This document shows positions 1-7,219 of a stretch of 40,460 nt of DNA, piece by piece. The position numbers were made by a program, and so were the translations under genes. The notes beneath the pieces were generated by a model. The model was not told where the DNA came from. It saw only the letters and a list, made by a program, of their open reading frames with translations, and did no database searches. Source of the DNA: an uncultured Rickettsiales bacterium (GTDB taxonomy: Bacteria; Pseudomonadota; Alphaproteobacteria; Rickettsiales; UBA1997); the NCBI GenBank assembly GCA_944391025.1, contig CALXSC010000028.1, forward strand, positions 1 to 40,460, in the 5' to 3' direction. The stretch's first letter is position 1. Each line of letters starts with the position of its first letter.

Positions 1-1071
1 TAATAAGAAACCAAAGGCTATTAGTGATGTAACTGTTATTGTGCCTCCGTATGACATTAATGGGAGCGGTACGCCAACTACAGGCAAAATTCCCATTACC
101 ATTCCTATATTTATAAAGACATGGAAAAATAATATGAACCCAACGCCTGAGGCCATGATTCTTCCGTATGTATATTTTGATTTAAAGGCTATCCAGAATA
201 TGAAGGCTGTTATTATTAGATATAATGAAATTATGTAAACGCCGCCAACAAATCCTATTTCTTCGGTTGACATAGTGAATATAAAGTCTGTCTGCTTTTC
301 AGGAAGAAAGGCTAATTGGCTTTGCGTACCTTTTAGATATCCTTTTCCTAGAAATCCTCCGGAACCTATCGCTATTTTTGACTGCGTTATGTTGTATCCA
401 GAACCAAGCGGATCGCTTTCTGGGTTTATGAATACTTCAACCCTTTTTCTTTGGTAGTCGTGCAGTGCATATTTCCATGCAAATGGTAGGGCGGATAGAA
501 ATAATACTCCGCATATTGCGAATTTCCACCATTGGACTCCGACAACAAATAGAACGCCCACTCCTATTGCAACTAAAATAAACGCAGTACCTAAATCAGG
601 TTGTTTTAAAACCAATAGCGTTGGTACAAAAATCATCAACATTGGTACAATTAGATATTTATTTTGTTTTATTTGTTTTATATTTTTTCCTGCAAAATAT
701 CTTGATAGTCCCATAACTAGACCGAGCTTCATTGTTTCAGACGGTTGTATGCTAAATCCTGCAAATCTTATCCATCGCGTAGCTCCCATCGCGGTATGTC
801 CCATAAATTCAACGTAGATAAGCAATACCAAAGCAAGAAAGTAGGCTGGATATGATAACTTGCACCATATATTTATATTTGTTAGCACTATTATTATTAT
901 TAACGGCAGGAAGAATACAAAATATGAAATTTGTTTATCGGCCCATGGCGATAAATTTCCTCCGGATGCCGAATATAGCATAAAAATACCAGTTGTAAAT
1001 ATTAATAGTACAAATATTATTAAATTCTTATTTATTTCTAATATTCTATTAAAAGAAAAAAAATTGTTCAT
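1..1071 (-). CDS. rodA: RodA, SEDS-family peptidoglycan glycosyltransferase (C-terminus cut by window edge)
   Basis: RodA polymerises lipid II glycan strands in the inner membrane as part of the elongasome, together with a class B PBP. Reading the minus strand from ATG at 1071 gives 357 open codons with no stop before the edge; family members are about 370 residues, so only a few codons are missing. Visible SEDS signatures are GATRW near residue 96, QPSE near 109, KQPDLGTA near 153, FLPEKQTDF near 250 and a late PLMSYGG. Eight or more hydrophobic helices alternate with short loops. An ATG eleven bases upstream is closed at once by a stop, so 1071 is the start. The gene is divergent from the 1194 gene; no mrdA lies immediately upstream. 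Confidence 0.93.
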   Translation of the reverse strand, partial: MNNFFSFNRILEINKNLIIFVLLIFTTGIFMLYSASGGNLSPWADKQISYFVFFLPLIIIIVLTNINIWCKLSYPAYFLALVLLIYVEFMGHTAMGATRWIRFAGFSIQPSETMKLGLVMGLSRYFAGKNIKQIKQNKYLIVPMLMIFVPTLLVLKQPDLGTAFILVAIGVGVLFVVGVQWWKFAICGVLFLSALPFAWKYALHDYQRKRVEVFINPESDPLGSGYNITQSKIAIGSGGFLGKGYLKGTQSQLAFLPEKQTDFIFTMSTEEIGFVGGVYIISLYLIITAFIFWIAFKSKYTYGRIMASGVGFILFFHVFINIGMVMGILPVVGVPLPLMSYGGTITVTSLIAFGFLL

Positions 1072-1133
1072 ATCTTCATAAAAATTTTATAGTTAAAGAA
1101 TAAAACTAAATACGGAAGTGTCAATATTTTATA

Positions 1134-1161
1134 TTGAAAAATAAAAAAAATATTCTATAAT
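1134..1161 (+). promoter_or_regulatory. sigma70-type promoter of the 1194 gene
   Basis: TTGAAA (1134-1139) and TATAAT (1156-1161) are separated by 16 bp. The start codon follows about 25 nt after the predicted transcription start. No clear Shine-Dalgarno is seen. Confidence 0.65.
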
Positions 1162-1193
1162 ATACAGTATATAACGAATATTTTATATCGGAT

Positions 1194-2420
1194 ATGACAG
1201 ACAGAGTACAATCAGCAAGCAATCAAGGAGAATTAAATCCAGAGGAAAGAAGATTAAAGCGTATAAAAGAATTGCAGGATTCTCTTTCAAAACTCGCTCA
1301 AGATTCTCCTGAAAGAAAAGCTTTTGAAGACGAATTGCAAACTTTGGAGGGTACGCATAAGGGTGATGATGCAGAACAGCCTGAAAAACCTGAGAATGAA
1401 GTTAGTAGTAATATGGCTAATTTATTTGCAAATCAGGAAGATTTGCCAAGGGTAGCTGATACTCCAACAAGACCTAATCCTAATGCAAATTCGCAGGCTA
1501 GCAGTGCTCAATCCGATGTTGATCCGGCTGAACAAGCTAGGTTAAAGGCTGAAAATGAAAGAAGAATGAGGGAATTTCGTGAAAGGACTATAAATGAGTC
1601 CGAAGATATTGAGATGACAAAAGATGACGTTGAAAGTTTTGTTGATTGGTGTCTTGGCGGCAATAGATTTTTAGGCTATGATGAAGGTAAAGGCAATGAA
1701 AACACTAATAAAATGGCAAGCCAATTAACTAGTGCAATATTCACTAAACTTGGTGGTACAGGAATTGGTATGGCTTTAATTTCAACAGGCGTACTTTCAT
1801 GGCTTGGAATTATAATAATAGCTTGGTCAAATACTCCAAACTGTGTTATGGATAAGCTAAAGGAGACATTGGGTGATTCCATGTTTGGCATAATTCCATT
1901 GAATAAAATTCCAAATATAACTGATAAGCTTGCTGACTATGCTGAGGGAACTACTGCTAGAGTCCAAGCCGAAGTTGATAGAATAAAAAAGGGAAAGGAA
2001 AGAAGAAGAGAAATATTGAGCGCTCAAAGTCCTTCTGAGGCTGGCAAAAACACTCCAGCTGTACCTAGGCCTACTCTTCCAAAACAATCAGTAAATGCTC
2101 AATCCGTACAGCCAAAAACAGCCAGTAAACAAACAGCCCCAGTGTCCAGTATTCAAAGTTCTGAAAAACCTGCACCATCTGTGGCGCCGCAAAAACCAAT
2201 TCTTAATGATGAAGCAAGTAGAAGTGTGGTTGCTGGTAAAAATGGAACTACTCAAGAGGCGCCGCAAAAACCATCTTCATCAAGTAGACAAGAAAATTCT
2301 CCAGTTGCTGGCAATGCTCCTAGATTTACTAAGACTATACCGCCTGTAGACCCTGTAAGAAAACATTTATCTCCAGAGAGTATTGCAAATGATGGTCAAA
2401 ATGCGTGCATGGTTCACTAG
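1194..2420 (+). CDS. Soluble protein of unknown function with coiled coil and low-complexity tail
   Basis: I do not recognise this 408-residue protein. There is no signal peptide. The first 60 residues and residues 120-150 are charged and helical (rich in E, K and R), probably coiled coil. Residues 175-215 form a glycine-rich then hydrophobic stretch (GGTGIGMALISTGVLSWLG) that could be one membrane-inserting hairpin. Residues 270-400 are low-complexity P/S/Q/A sequence with a repeated APQKP motif. The last four residues are CMVH, a cysteine followed by two non-polar residues, superficially like a CaaX box. It has its own promoter and no clear ribosome binding site, like the unknown genes at 29760 and 35193. 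A secreted, host-directed protein is possible but unproven. Confidence 0.75.
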   Translation: MTDRVQSASNQGELNPEERRLKRIKELQDSLSKLAQDSPERKAFEDELQTLEGTHKGDDAEQPEKPENEVSSNMANLFANQEDLPRVADTPTRPNPNANSQASSAQSDVDPAEQARLKAENERRMREFRERTINESEDIEMTKDDVESFVDWCLGGNRFLGYDEGKGNENTNKMASQLTSAIFTKLGGTGIGMALISTGVLSWLGIIIIAWSNTPNCVMDKLKETLGDSMFGIIPLNKIPNITDKLADYAEGTTARVQAEVDRIKKGKERRREILSAQSPSEAGKNTPAVPRPTLPKQSVNAQSVQPKTASKQTAPVSSIQSSEKPAPSVAPQKPILNDEASRSVVAGKNGTTQEAPQKPSSSSRQENSPVAGNAPRFTKTIPPVDPVRKHLSPESIANDGQNACMVH

Positions 2421-2495
2421 ATTTATTTTTGCCTTATTTTATATAAAAGTTTAGGCAAATTACATATTTATTATATAAATATACTCATTTTTATA

Positions 2496-2524
2496 TTGCA
2501 AAATAAAAATATATATATTATAAT
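2496..2524 (+). promoter_or_regulatory. ssrA promoter
   Basis: TTGCAA (2496-2501) and a perfect TATAAT (2519-2524) with a 17-bp spacer put transcription start near 2531, just before the tmRNA acceptor piece. The ffs promoter at 37090 has the same two hexamers and spacer. Confidence 0.8.
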
Positions 2525-2530
2525 TATATA

Positions 2531-2788
2531 GTCTTTATGACTATGGCAATAAATGTTATACATAATAGATGATATGGACCCGAGGGCGGTACTCGGCACC
2601 TCCACCATTAATAAATGCCAAATGGGGGTGAATTAGTTTCGACATACATTGAAAGGTATAAAGTTTGCTCGGTAAGATACGGCCGTGACAGTTCAAAAAC
2701 ATAAATGCAGAAGACAATTTTGCAGGACAATTAGCCGCTTAACCTTCGGGTTATTCCAATAGGAATTTTGGCTAATTGCCAGTGGTCC
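2531..2788 (+). ncRNA. ssrA: Circularly permuted (two-piece) tmRNA
   Basis: tmRNA frees stalled ribosomes and tags the unfinished protein for proteolysis. The gene is permuted: the acceptor piece comes first and ends in CACCTCC-ACCA (2597-2607). After a 16-nt spacer the coding piece begins with GGGGGTG (2624-2630). These two 7-mers pair as the acceptor stem with one G-U. A T-arm stem CCGAG/CTCGG (2580-2584/2592-2596) encloses GGCGGTA, not the usual TTCGAAY-type loop. The tag frame starts at GCA 2707 and ends at TAA 2740-2742, encoding AEDNFAGQLAA after the tRNA-borne alanine. A perfect 9-bp helix (CAATTAGCC with GGCTAATTG) surrounds the tag end. Mature piece ends are estimates. Confidence 0.92.
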
Positions 2789-2825
2789 GGGAAGAACCAT
2801 TTTAAAGAATCTTCCCACTTTTTTT
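2781..2825 (+). terminator. ssrA intrinsic terminator
   Basis: GGGAAGA (2789-2795) pairs with TCTTCCC (2810-2816), followed within three bases by seven T residues. Confidence 0.75.
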
Positions 2826-2924
2826 ACTTTTTTAAATCTTTTTTATACTCTATTATTTCTCTATATAACAATGCTTTGTGTTAGCTGCTGAAAATATGTT
2901 GCTAGTGTAAACTTTATGATAAAT

Positions 2925-2959
2925 ATTAAACCTTCCGCATAATTAAACCTTCCGCATAA
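2925..2959. repeat. Two adjacent copies of a 17-bp direct repeat
   Basis: The sequence ATTAAACCTTCCGCATA occurs twice with a 17-bp period, just upstream of the palindromic repeat cluster. Confidence 0.7.
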
Positions 2960-2977
2960 ATAATTTTTTCATAAAAG

Positions 2978-3610
2978 ACAAGCACGAAGCCGAAACAAAC
3001 GAAGCTTGCTTCAGTTTGTTAACTTGTTGATCGGCGAAGTGCGATGTGAGTGAAACGAATGCTCAAGCACAAAGCCAAAACAAACGAAGTTTGCTTCAGT
3101 TTTCTAGTTTGTCGTCGGGCAAAGTGCCGAAGCGACTACAAGGAGCAAGAAGCACGAAGCAGAGGGGAAGGAAGCTTGCTTCACTTCACCAGTGAAGCGA
3201 AGCTGAACGATCTGCGAAGTGCGAACTGAGTTTGCGAAGTAAACGAATATCAAGCACGAAGCAGAGGGGAAGGAAGCTTGCTTCACTTCACCAGTGAAGC
3301 GAAGCTGAACGATCTGCGAAGTGCGAACTGAGTTTGCGAAGTAAACGAATATCAAGCACGAAGTGGGAGCAAATCAAGCTTGCTTGAATTTGCTAGCCTG
3401 CCGTCCCACGAAGTGCCGAAGCGACTGCAAGGAGCAAGAAGCACGAAGCCAAAACAAACGAAGTTTGCTTCAGTTTGTTAACCTGTTGGTTGGTGAAGTG
3501 CGAGACGACCAAAGGGAGTATCAAGCACAAAGCCAAAACAAACGAAGCTTGCTTCAGTTTTCTAGCCTACCGTCGGGCGAAGTGCCGAAGCGACTGCAAG
3601 GAGCGAGAAG
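2978..3610. repeat. Cluster of seven related 84-102 bp palindromic repeats
   Basis: Each unit begins AAGCACRAAG and holds a GAAGCTTGCTTC-type palindrome about 20 bp in. Units end in GAAGTGCGA-like or GAAGTGCCGAAGCGAC-like segments. Unit starts are near 2978, 3065, 3150, 3252, 3354, 3439 and 3523. The third and fourth are exact 102-bp tandem copies. Two unit subtypes roughly alternate. The region is visibly more G+C-rich than its surroundings. Open frames here on both strands simply echo the repeat, so I call none. A 31-bp piece resembling 3395-3425 recurs inverted at 33823-33853. Confidence 0.85.
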
Positions 3611-3735
3611 CAATATATAGATATTGCAAGGCTTGATTTTTAAATATGTCAAAGGAAAAGTTAGGGTTAGGCGTTTTTTGAAAAACTAATGATTTAAAAA
3701 AGTAAATTATAATATTTCAATTAAAAGCTAAATAG

Positions 3736-3906
3736 CTATACTATTTCAACAGCATCAAAATCTTTCATATTAGGTCCGCTCGCCAGTTGGAATTTTTTAA
3801 CTATTCTTATTAATTGATTTATATGGGCATACTTAAAAATATCATCTTTATATGCAAAATATAGCAAATATTTTTTTTCAAACCACCCCAAGTGCGGAAA
3901 GTCCAT
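3736..3906 (-). CDS. Small 56-residue reading frame, unknown
   Basis: ATG at 3906 to TAG at 3738-3736 on the minus strand, with stops just upstream in frame. The composition looks protein-like rather than random: aromatic-rich with W, Y and F, starting MDFPHLGWFEKKY and ending in KDFDAVEIV. No Shine-Dalgarno is evident and I recognise no family. It could be a genuine small protein or the surviving C-terminus of a lost gene next to the repeat cluster. Confidence 0.35.
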   Translation of the reverse strand: MDFPHLGWFEKKYLLYFAYKDDIFKYAHINQLIRIVKKFQLASGPNMKDFDAVEIV

Positions 3907-4271
3907 AGACAAAATTTGATTTTATCATAATATTTAATCTTTCCCCGAAAGATTAAATATGAAAACTACTTTAACATTCTAAACAATAAAGATATTAACT
4001 CATAATTAATACTTCAAAGATGAATGATAAAATGAATTTTGTTAGAGCAGTGATAGCTTTACCAACAAACCATAAAACCAAACCTTACTAGACTACTCCC
4101 GCATATATGTGCGTTTTTCATCCCACCTGCAAGCCTCCGCCAAGGAAAGCTTGCAAACAAATAGTAAAGTATATTTGGGTTTCTTACGCCCTCACTTTTT
4201 GCCTGCAGGCGAATATAATTATGTTATGCAATTTTTAGTTGTCAAGAAAATATGCTAATCGTCAATTCCTA
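3907..4271. other. Non-coding interval with strong hairpins and a terminator-like end
   Basis: No convincing ORF. An inverted repeat (3911-3928 with 4024-4040, broken by a short mismatch) encloses a perfect 14-bp stem with a 3-nt loop at 3930-3960. Further right, CTCCCGC (4096-4102) runs into a CGCATATATGTGCG hairpin (4100-4113) and five T residues. This is the same order of elements that ends the structured RNAs at 17074 and 32158. A 7-bp stem (TGCAAGC/GCTTGCA) lies near 4128-4157 and a GCCTGCAGGC palindrome near 4201. The interval may hold one small RNA, but I could not derive the full conserved fold. Confidence 0.35.
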
Positions 4272-4850
4272 TTATAGTCTAGCCAGCTTTTTTGCTATCT
4301 CTTCGGATAGTTTTGATATCAAAAGGCTTTGCTGCTCAACTAAATCATCATAGCTGTCTCCAAGCTCTGTGTCAAATTTTACTCGTTCATTAGCTATATT
4401 TATGCCGTTTCTATTGTATATGGAATACCAGGAATCCAGATAAACCTTATCATTAAATTTTCCCTCAAATCTTATTATATATATTGCCACTGTGTAATCA
4501 AATGTTTTTCTGTATAGATTCATTGGTCTTATGGTTGAATTTTTCAAATACATTGAAAGGTTGTTTGCTATTGTTCTTTGTATTGAGCTTGAAAGCGGTT
4601 CTGCCCATCTATTGAAGTCTGAAATATCTAGTTCTGTATTGTTTCCCCTTATTGTTACTATTTCCGGTCTGTCTAGATAGCCTGGCACTGAGACTAGCTC
4701 AATTCCTATTACTGAATAATTTCTGCTTCTAATTTTTATATCTTCGTTTTCTATTGACGCTATTTTATAGAAATTTGATGGTTTAGTTCTGCCGCTAAAA
4801 CAAGATGATAATAAAAATAATACTGTAGTTAAATAAATTGCTTTTTTCAT
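4272..4850 (-). CDS. ABC-transport auxiliary lipoprotein (PqiC/ABC_trans_aux-like)
   Basis: This 192-residue lipoprotein opens with a signal sequence and lipobox LLSSC (Cys17), so it should be membrane anchored on the periplasmic side. In the ABC_trans_aux family such lipoproteins pair with MCE proteins in lipid transport between the two membranes. Family-like features are the early FYKIAS strand and the conserved region around residues 50-100 (GIELVSVPGYLDRPEIV, RWAEPLSSSIQRTI). It begins one base after the stop of the MCE gene and is the last gene of the mlaF-mlaD-lipoprotein unit. Function rests on family and context. Confidence 0.8.
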   Translation of the reverse strand: MKKAIYLTTVLFLLSSCFSGRTKPSNFYKIASIENEDIKIRSRNYSVIGIELVSVPGYLDRPEIVTIRGNNTELDISDFNRWAEPLSSSIQRTIANNLSMYLKNSTIRPMNLYRKTFDYTVAIYIIRFEGKFNDKVYLDSWYSIYNRNGINIANERVKFDTELGDSYDDLVEQQSLLISKLSEEIAKKLARL

Positions 4851-4851
4851 A

Positions 4852-5643
4852 TTAGTACCTTCCTTTTCCTTTTAATAATGCTTCTGGATGCCTCTCTAGA
4901 TAATCTGTAAAGTTTTTAATAGACCTTGCAGCTTCTCCTATATCAATCATTGCTTTGTTTAAATTGTTTAGGGTCATTGATACTCCGCCAACGTTGTTTG
5001 ACGCTATTTTATTTATGCTTGTGGCTATTGAAGCTGTTTGGTCTAGAATGATTGGAAATTTTTGATTAAATGTTTCAAGCAGGGCATTGAATTTATCAAT
5101 GCTGTCCTTTATTGGCAAATCCTGAAGACCTTTTGACAATTCTCCCATTGGCGATAGGGCGGTAGGTATTTCAATAGTATCTTTGAAAACATTTTGGTTT
5201 TTTAGCTGCGCTTTGGTATTTGGCAGCATTTCAAGCTCTATCATTAGCTGTCCTGTCAGATAGCTCTGGGTTGTTAGCCTTGCCCTCAGTCCCTTTTTTA
5301 TTAAATCCTGTAGAAATTCATCCTTATCCTTTATCTTTTTATAGCTTTTAATTCTGAAATTTTGGTCCTCATTTAGTTTTGCAAATACGGGAATGCTAAA
5401 ATTCATATCACTTGTATCGGCCATTAGGTCTATTTTTGATACTTTTCCTATTTCTACGCCTCTGAATGAAACGGGCGAACCAATTATTAGACCTTTTATA
5501 GATTCTTCAAAATACATAACCAATTGGTCGTTGTTTTTTGTAAAAATTTTGTCTCCGGCGAACATTAGAACTATGCCAATAAAAATTGATATGCTGGCTA
5601 TAGTGAATATTCCTATTAGTTTTTTATTTGGTGTTTTTTTCAT
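4852..5643 (-). CDS. mlaD: MlaD-like MCE-domain lipid-binding protein
   Basis: MCE proteins form periplasmic rings that carry phospholipid for the Mla ABC transporter. One N-terminal membrane helix (residues 10-30) anchors this 263-residue protein. The MCE core follows (MYFEESIKGLIIGSPVSFRG, then VEIGKVSKIDL) at about residues 43-75. Residues 165-255 are helical, with repeated hydrophobic positions and NKIASNNVGG. The start overlaps the end of mlaF by 20 bp, so translation is probably coupled. It is longer than the roughly 180-residue E. coli MlaD, as in many alphaproteobacterial versions. Confidence 0.87.
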   Translation of the reverse strand: MKKTPNKKLIGIFTIASISIFIGIVLMFAGDKIFTKNNDQLVMYFEESIKGLIIGSPVSFRGVEIGKVSKIDLMADTSDMNFSIPVFAKLNEDQNFRIKSYKKIKDKDEFLQDLIKKGLRARLTTQSYLTGQLMIELEMLPNTKAQLKNQNVFKDTIEIPTALSPMGELSKGLQDLPIKDSIDKFNALLETFNQKFPIILDQTASIATSINKIASNNVGGVSMTLNNLNKAMIDIGEAARSIKNFTDYLERHPEALLKGKGRY

Positions 5644-6409
5644 TTTTTCCTTCTCCTCTTGTTAAAAAATTTAAAACCTCATCATTTGGCGGATATTTTA
5701 ATAGTTCCTTTGGATTGCCATATCCTGTTATGCTCCGTGTTTCTGCATCTAAAAAAATAGAATTAGTCCCAATTGCAAATATTGAACTTAATTCATGGGT
5801 TACAACGACTATTGTTGTGCCTAAGCTTTGATTTATTTCTATGATTAAATCATCTAATAGCTTTGAACTTATTGGATCTAATCCGGCTGATGGTTCATCA
5901 AAATAGACTATTTTTGGATCAAGAGCTAACGCCCTTGCAAATCCAGCCCTTTTTTTCATGCCACCGCTTATTTCTGAAGGATAATAGTCTTCAAATCCGG
6001 CTAGACCAACCAGGGCTAATTTTAGAGAACATAGTTCGGATATTTCCTTTTCTGAATAGTTTGTATACTGCTGCAGTGGCAATGCTATATTTTCCGCAAG
6101 GGTCATGGAACTAAAAAGTGCGCCGCTCTGGTACATAATTCCGCACTTTCTCATGATGCTGTCTCTAACTTCTTTGTCCGAACTCCAGAAATCATAACCG
6201 TCTATAAATACAGAACCAATGTCTGGTTCTTTTAGACCTGTTAAAACGCTTAATAGCGTACTTTTTCCACAGCCGCTTTTACCCATAATTATAAATATAT
6301 CATGTTTGTTGACTGTGAAACTTATGTCCTTCATAAGAATAAAGTCGTCATAGCCTATAGTTAAATCCTTTGCCTCTATTTCCACTGTCTTTATTTCTTC
6401 ATCTATCAT
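5624..6409 (-). CDS. mlaF: MlaF-like ABC transporter ATPase
   Basis: This cytoplasmic ATPase powers phospholipid movement through MlaE/MlaD. It has a complete nucleotide-binding domain: Walker A GKSGCGKS, Q-loop region MYQSGALFSSMT (typical of MlaF), signature ISGGMKKR, Walker B IVYFDEPSAGLDP and switch histidine VTHEL. I choose ATG 6409 (MIDEEIKTVEI); the longer frame to 6454 would need a TTG and would overlap the predicted promoter. It heads a three-gene unit. Its membrane partner mlaE lies upstream but is separated by the gene at 6542. Confidence 0.9.
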   Translation of the reverse strand: MIDEEIKTVEIEAKDLTIGYDDFILMKDISFTVNKHDIFIIMGKSGCGKSTLLSVLTGLKEPDIGSVFIDGYDFWSSDKEVRDSIMRKCGIMYQSGALFSSMTLAENIALPLQQYTNYSEKEISELCSLKLALVGLAGFEDYYPSEISGGMKKRAGFARALALDPKIVYFDEPSAGLDPISSKLLDDLIIEINQSLGTTIVVVTHELSSIFAIGTNSIFLDAETRSITGYGNPKELLKYPPNDEVLNFLTRGEGKNEKNTK

Positions 6410-6443
6410 GGGTTCTGTAATTAGGAAATATACATATAACCTT

Positions 6444-6473
6444 ATATTAAACAATTGATATAATATTATTCAA
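6444..6473 (-). promoter_or_regulatory. Promoter of the mlaF-mlaD-lipoprotein unit
   Basis: On the minus strand TTGAAT (6473-6468) and TAATAT (6449-6444) are 18 bp apart, with the mlaF ATG about 30 nt past the predicted start. Confidence 0.5.
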
Positions 6474-6490
6474 GTAAAATTTACTATTTT

Positions 6491-6525
6491 AAAAAAATAG
6501 GAATTAATAATTGCTTAATTCCTAT
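6491..6525 (-). terminator. Intrinsic terminator of the 6542 gene
   Basis: ATAGGAATTAA and TTAATTCCTAT (6497-6507/6515-6525) form an 11-bp stem. On the minus strand it is followed by a T tract. It separates the 6542 gene from mlaF. Confidence 0.7.
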
Positions 6526-6541
6526 CTTTTATAAATCTTAT

Positions 6542-7150
6542 TTATATAGTATGCTGACCTCTTGGACTATGTTTGCTTTGACGAACGCGATCTGCCATGC
6601 TTTGATTGAAAACTTGAGGCTCCATATCTTCTTTTAACTGCTCTTTTCCAAACAGCTGCCTATTTCTCATTCTTACTTGTTTTTTAGTCATTGTTTTTAT
6701 TTCATCGCTTCTAAAATCATTTGCAACTCCAAGACATTCCATTTTTTGCCCATTTACTGTAAAGTTTTGTATTATTTTTCCAGCTTCTTTTGGATCTGCA
6801 TCGGCTGTTAAAAAGAATTTTCCAGTTTCTGAGTCTATAATTGCTATAGCCTTGCCGTCTGCAAACAGTACTCCTGCATCCTTAGGTCCAGCTGGTATGT
6901 CGCATGGCGGAGTTAATTTTACTCCATTTTCTGGTATGCACAACAGGTCGTCTGGATTGACTTTTTCTTTTCCTGCTGGTTGGCTGTTGCTTGATGAATA
7001 TGAGTATTGGTTAGCGGCTGGATCTGCCTCTTTTTCTCTTTCCATTTCTTCTCTTTTGAAATCTTCCATTTCTTTTTCGGTATCAAATGTTCTACCTTTG
7101 TATGTATATTTATTTTGAGGATTGCTAGCGTTAGCTGTTGGATTATCCAT
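6542..7150 (-). CDS. Polar soluble protein of unknown function
   Basis: This 202-residue protein has no signal peptide or membrane helix. The N-terminal 70 residues are very charged (YKGRTFDTEKEMEDFKREEMEREKE), then S/N-rich. Residues 70-145 look like a small folded domain with two Cys (DDLLCIPENG, PPCDIPAGPK) and a glycine-rich turn. The C-terminus is basic and ends SKHSPRGQHTI. I recognise no family. It has a good ribosome site (AAAGGG about 6 nt before ATG) and its own terminator, so it is an independent unit lodged between mlaE and mlaF. Its style resembles the unknown proteins at 1194 and 35193. Confidence 0.7.
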   Translation of the reverse strand: MDNPTANASNPQNKYTYKGRTFDTEKEMEDFKREEMEREKEADPAANQYSYSSSNSQPAGKEKVNPDDLLCIPENGVKLTPPCDIPAGPKDAGVLFADGKAIAIIDSETGKFFLTADADPKEAGKIIQNFTVNGQKMECLGVANDFRSDEIKTMTKKQVRMRNRQLFGKEQLKEDMEPQVFNQSMADRVRQSKHSPRGQHTI

Positions 7151-7219
7151 ATTAATCCCTTTTATTATTAATATACCTCAATAATAATATTAATTTTCAG
7201 AAAAACCAACAAAATAATC

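Noticed and set aside
1..1081. Plus-strand ORFs within the first kilobase
   Set aside because: They are antisense shadows of rodA, whose SEDS motifs are clear on the minus strand.
3104..3620. Open frames of 83-85 codons on both strands in the repeat cluster
   Set aside because: They arise because the 102-bp tandem repeat is a multiple of three; the translations repeat with the DNA and have no start signals.
3890..4120. Possible RNase P RNA (GGAAAGTCC and AGATGAATGA strings)
   Set aside because: The partner strand of helix P4 and the conserved ACAGAA region are missing, and the spacing is wrong.
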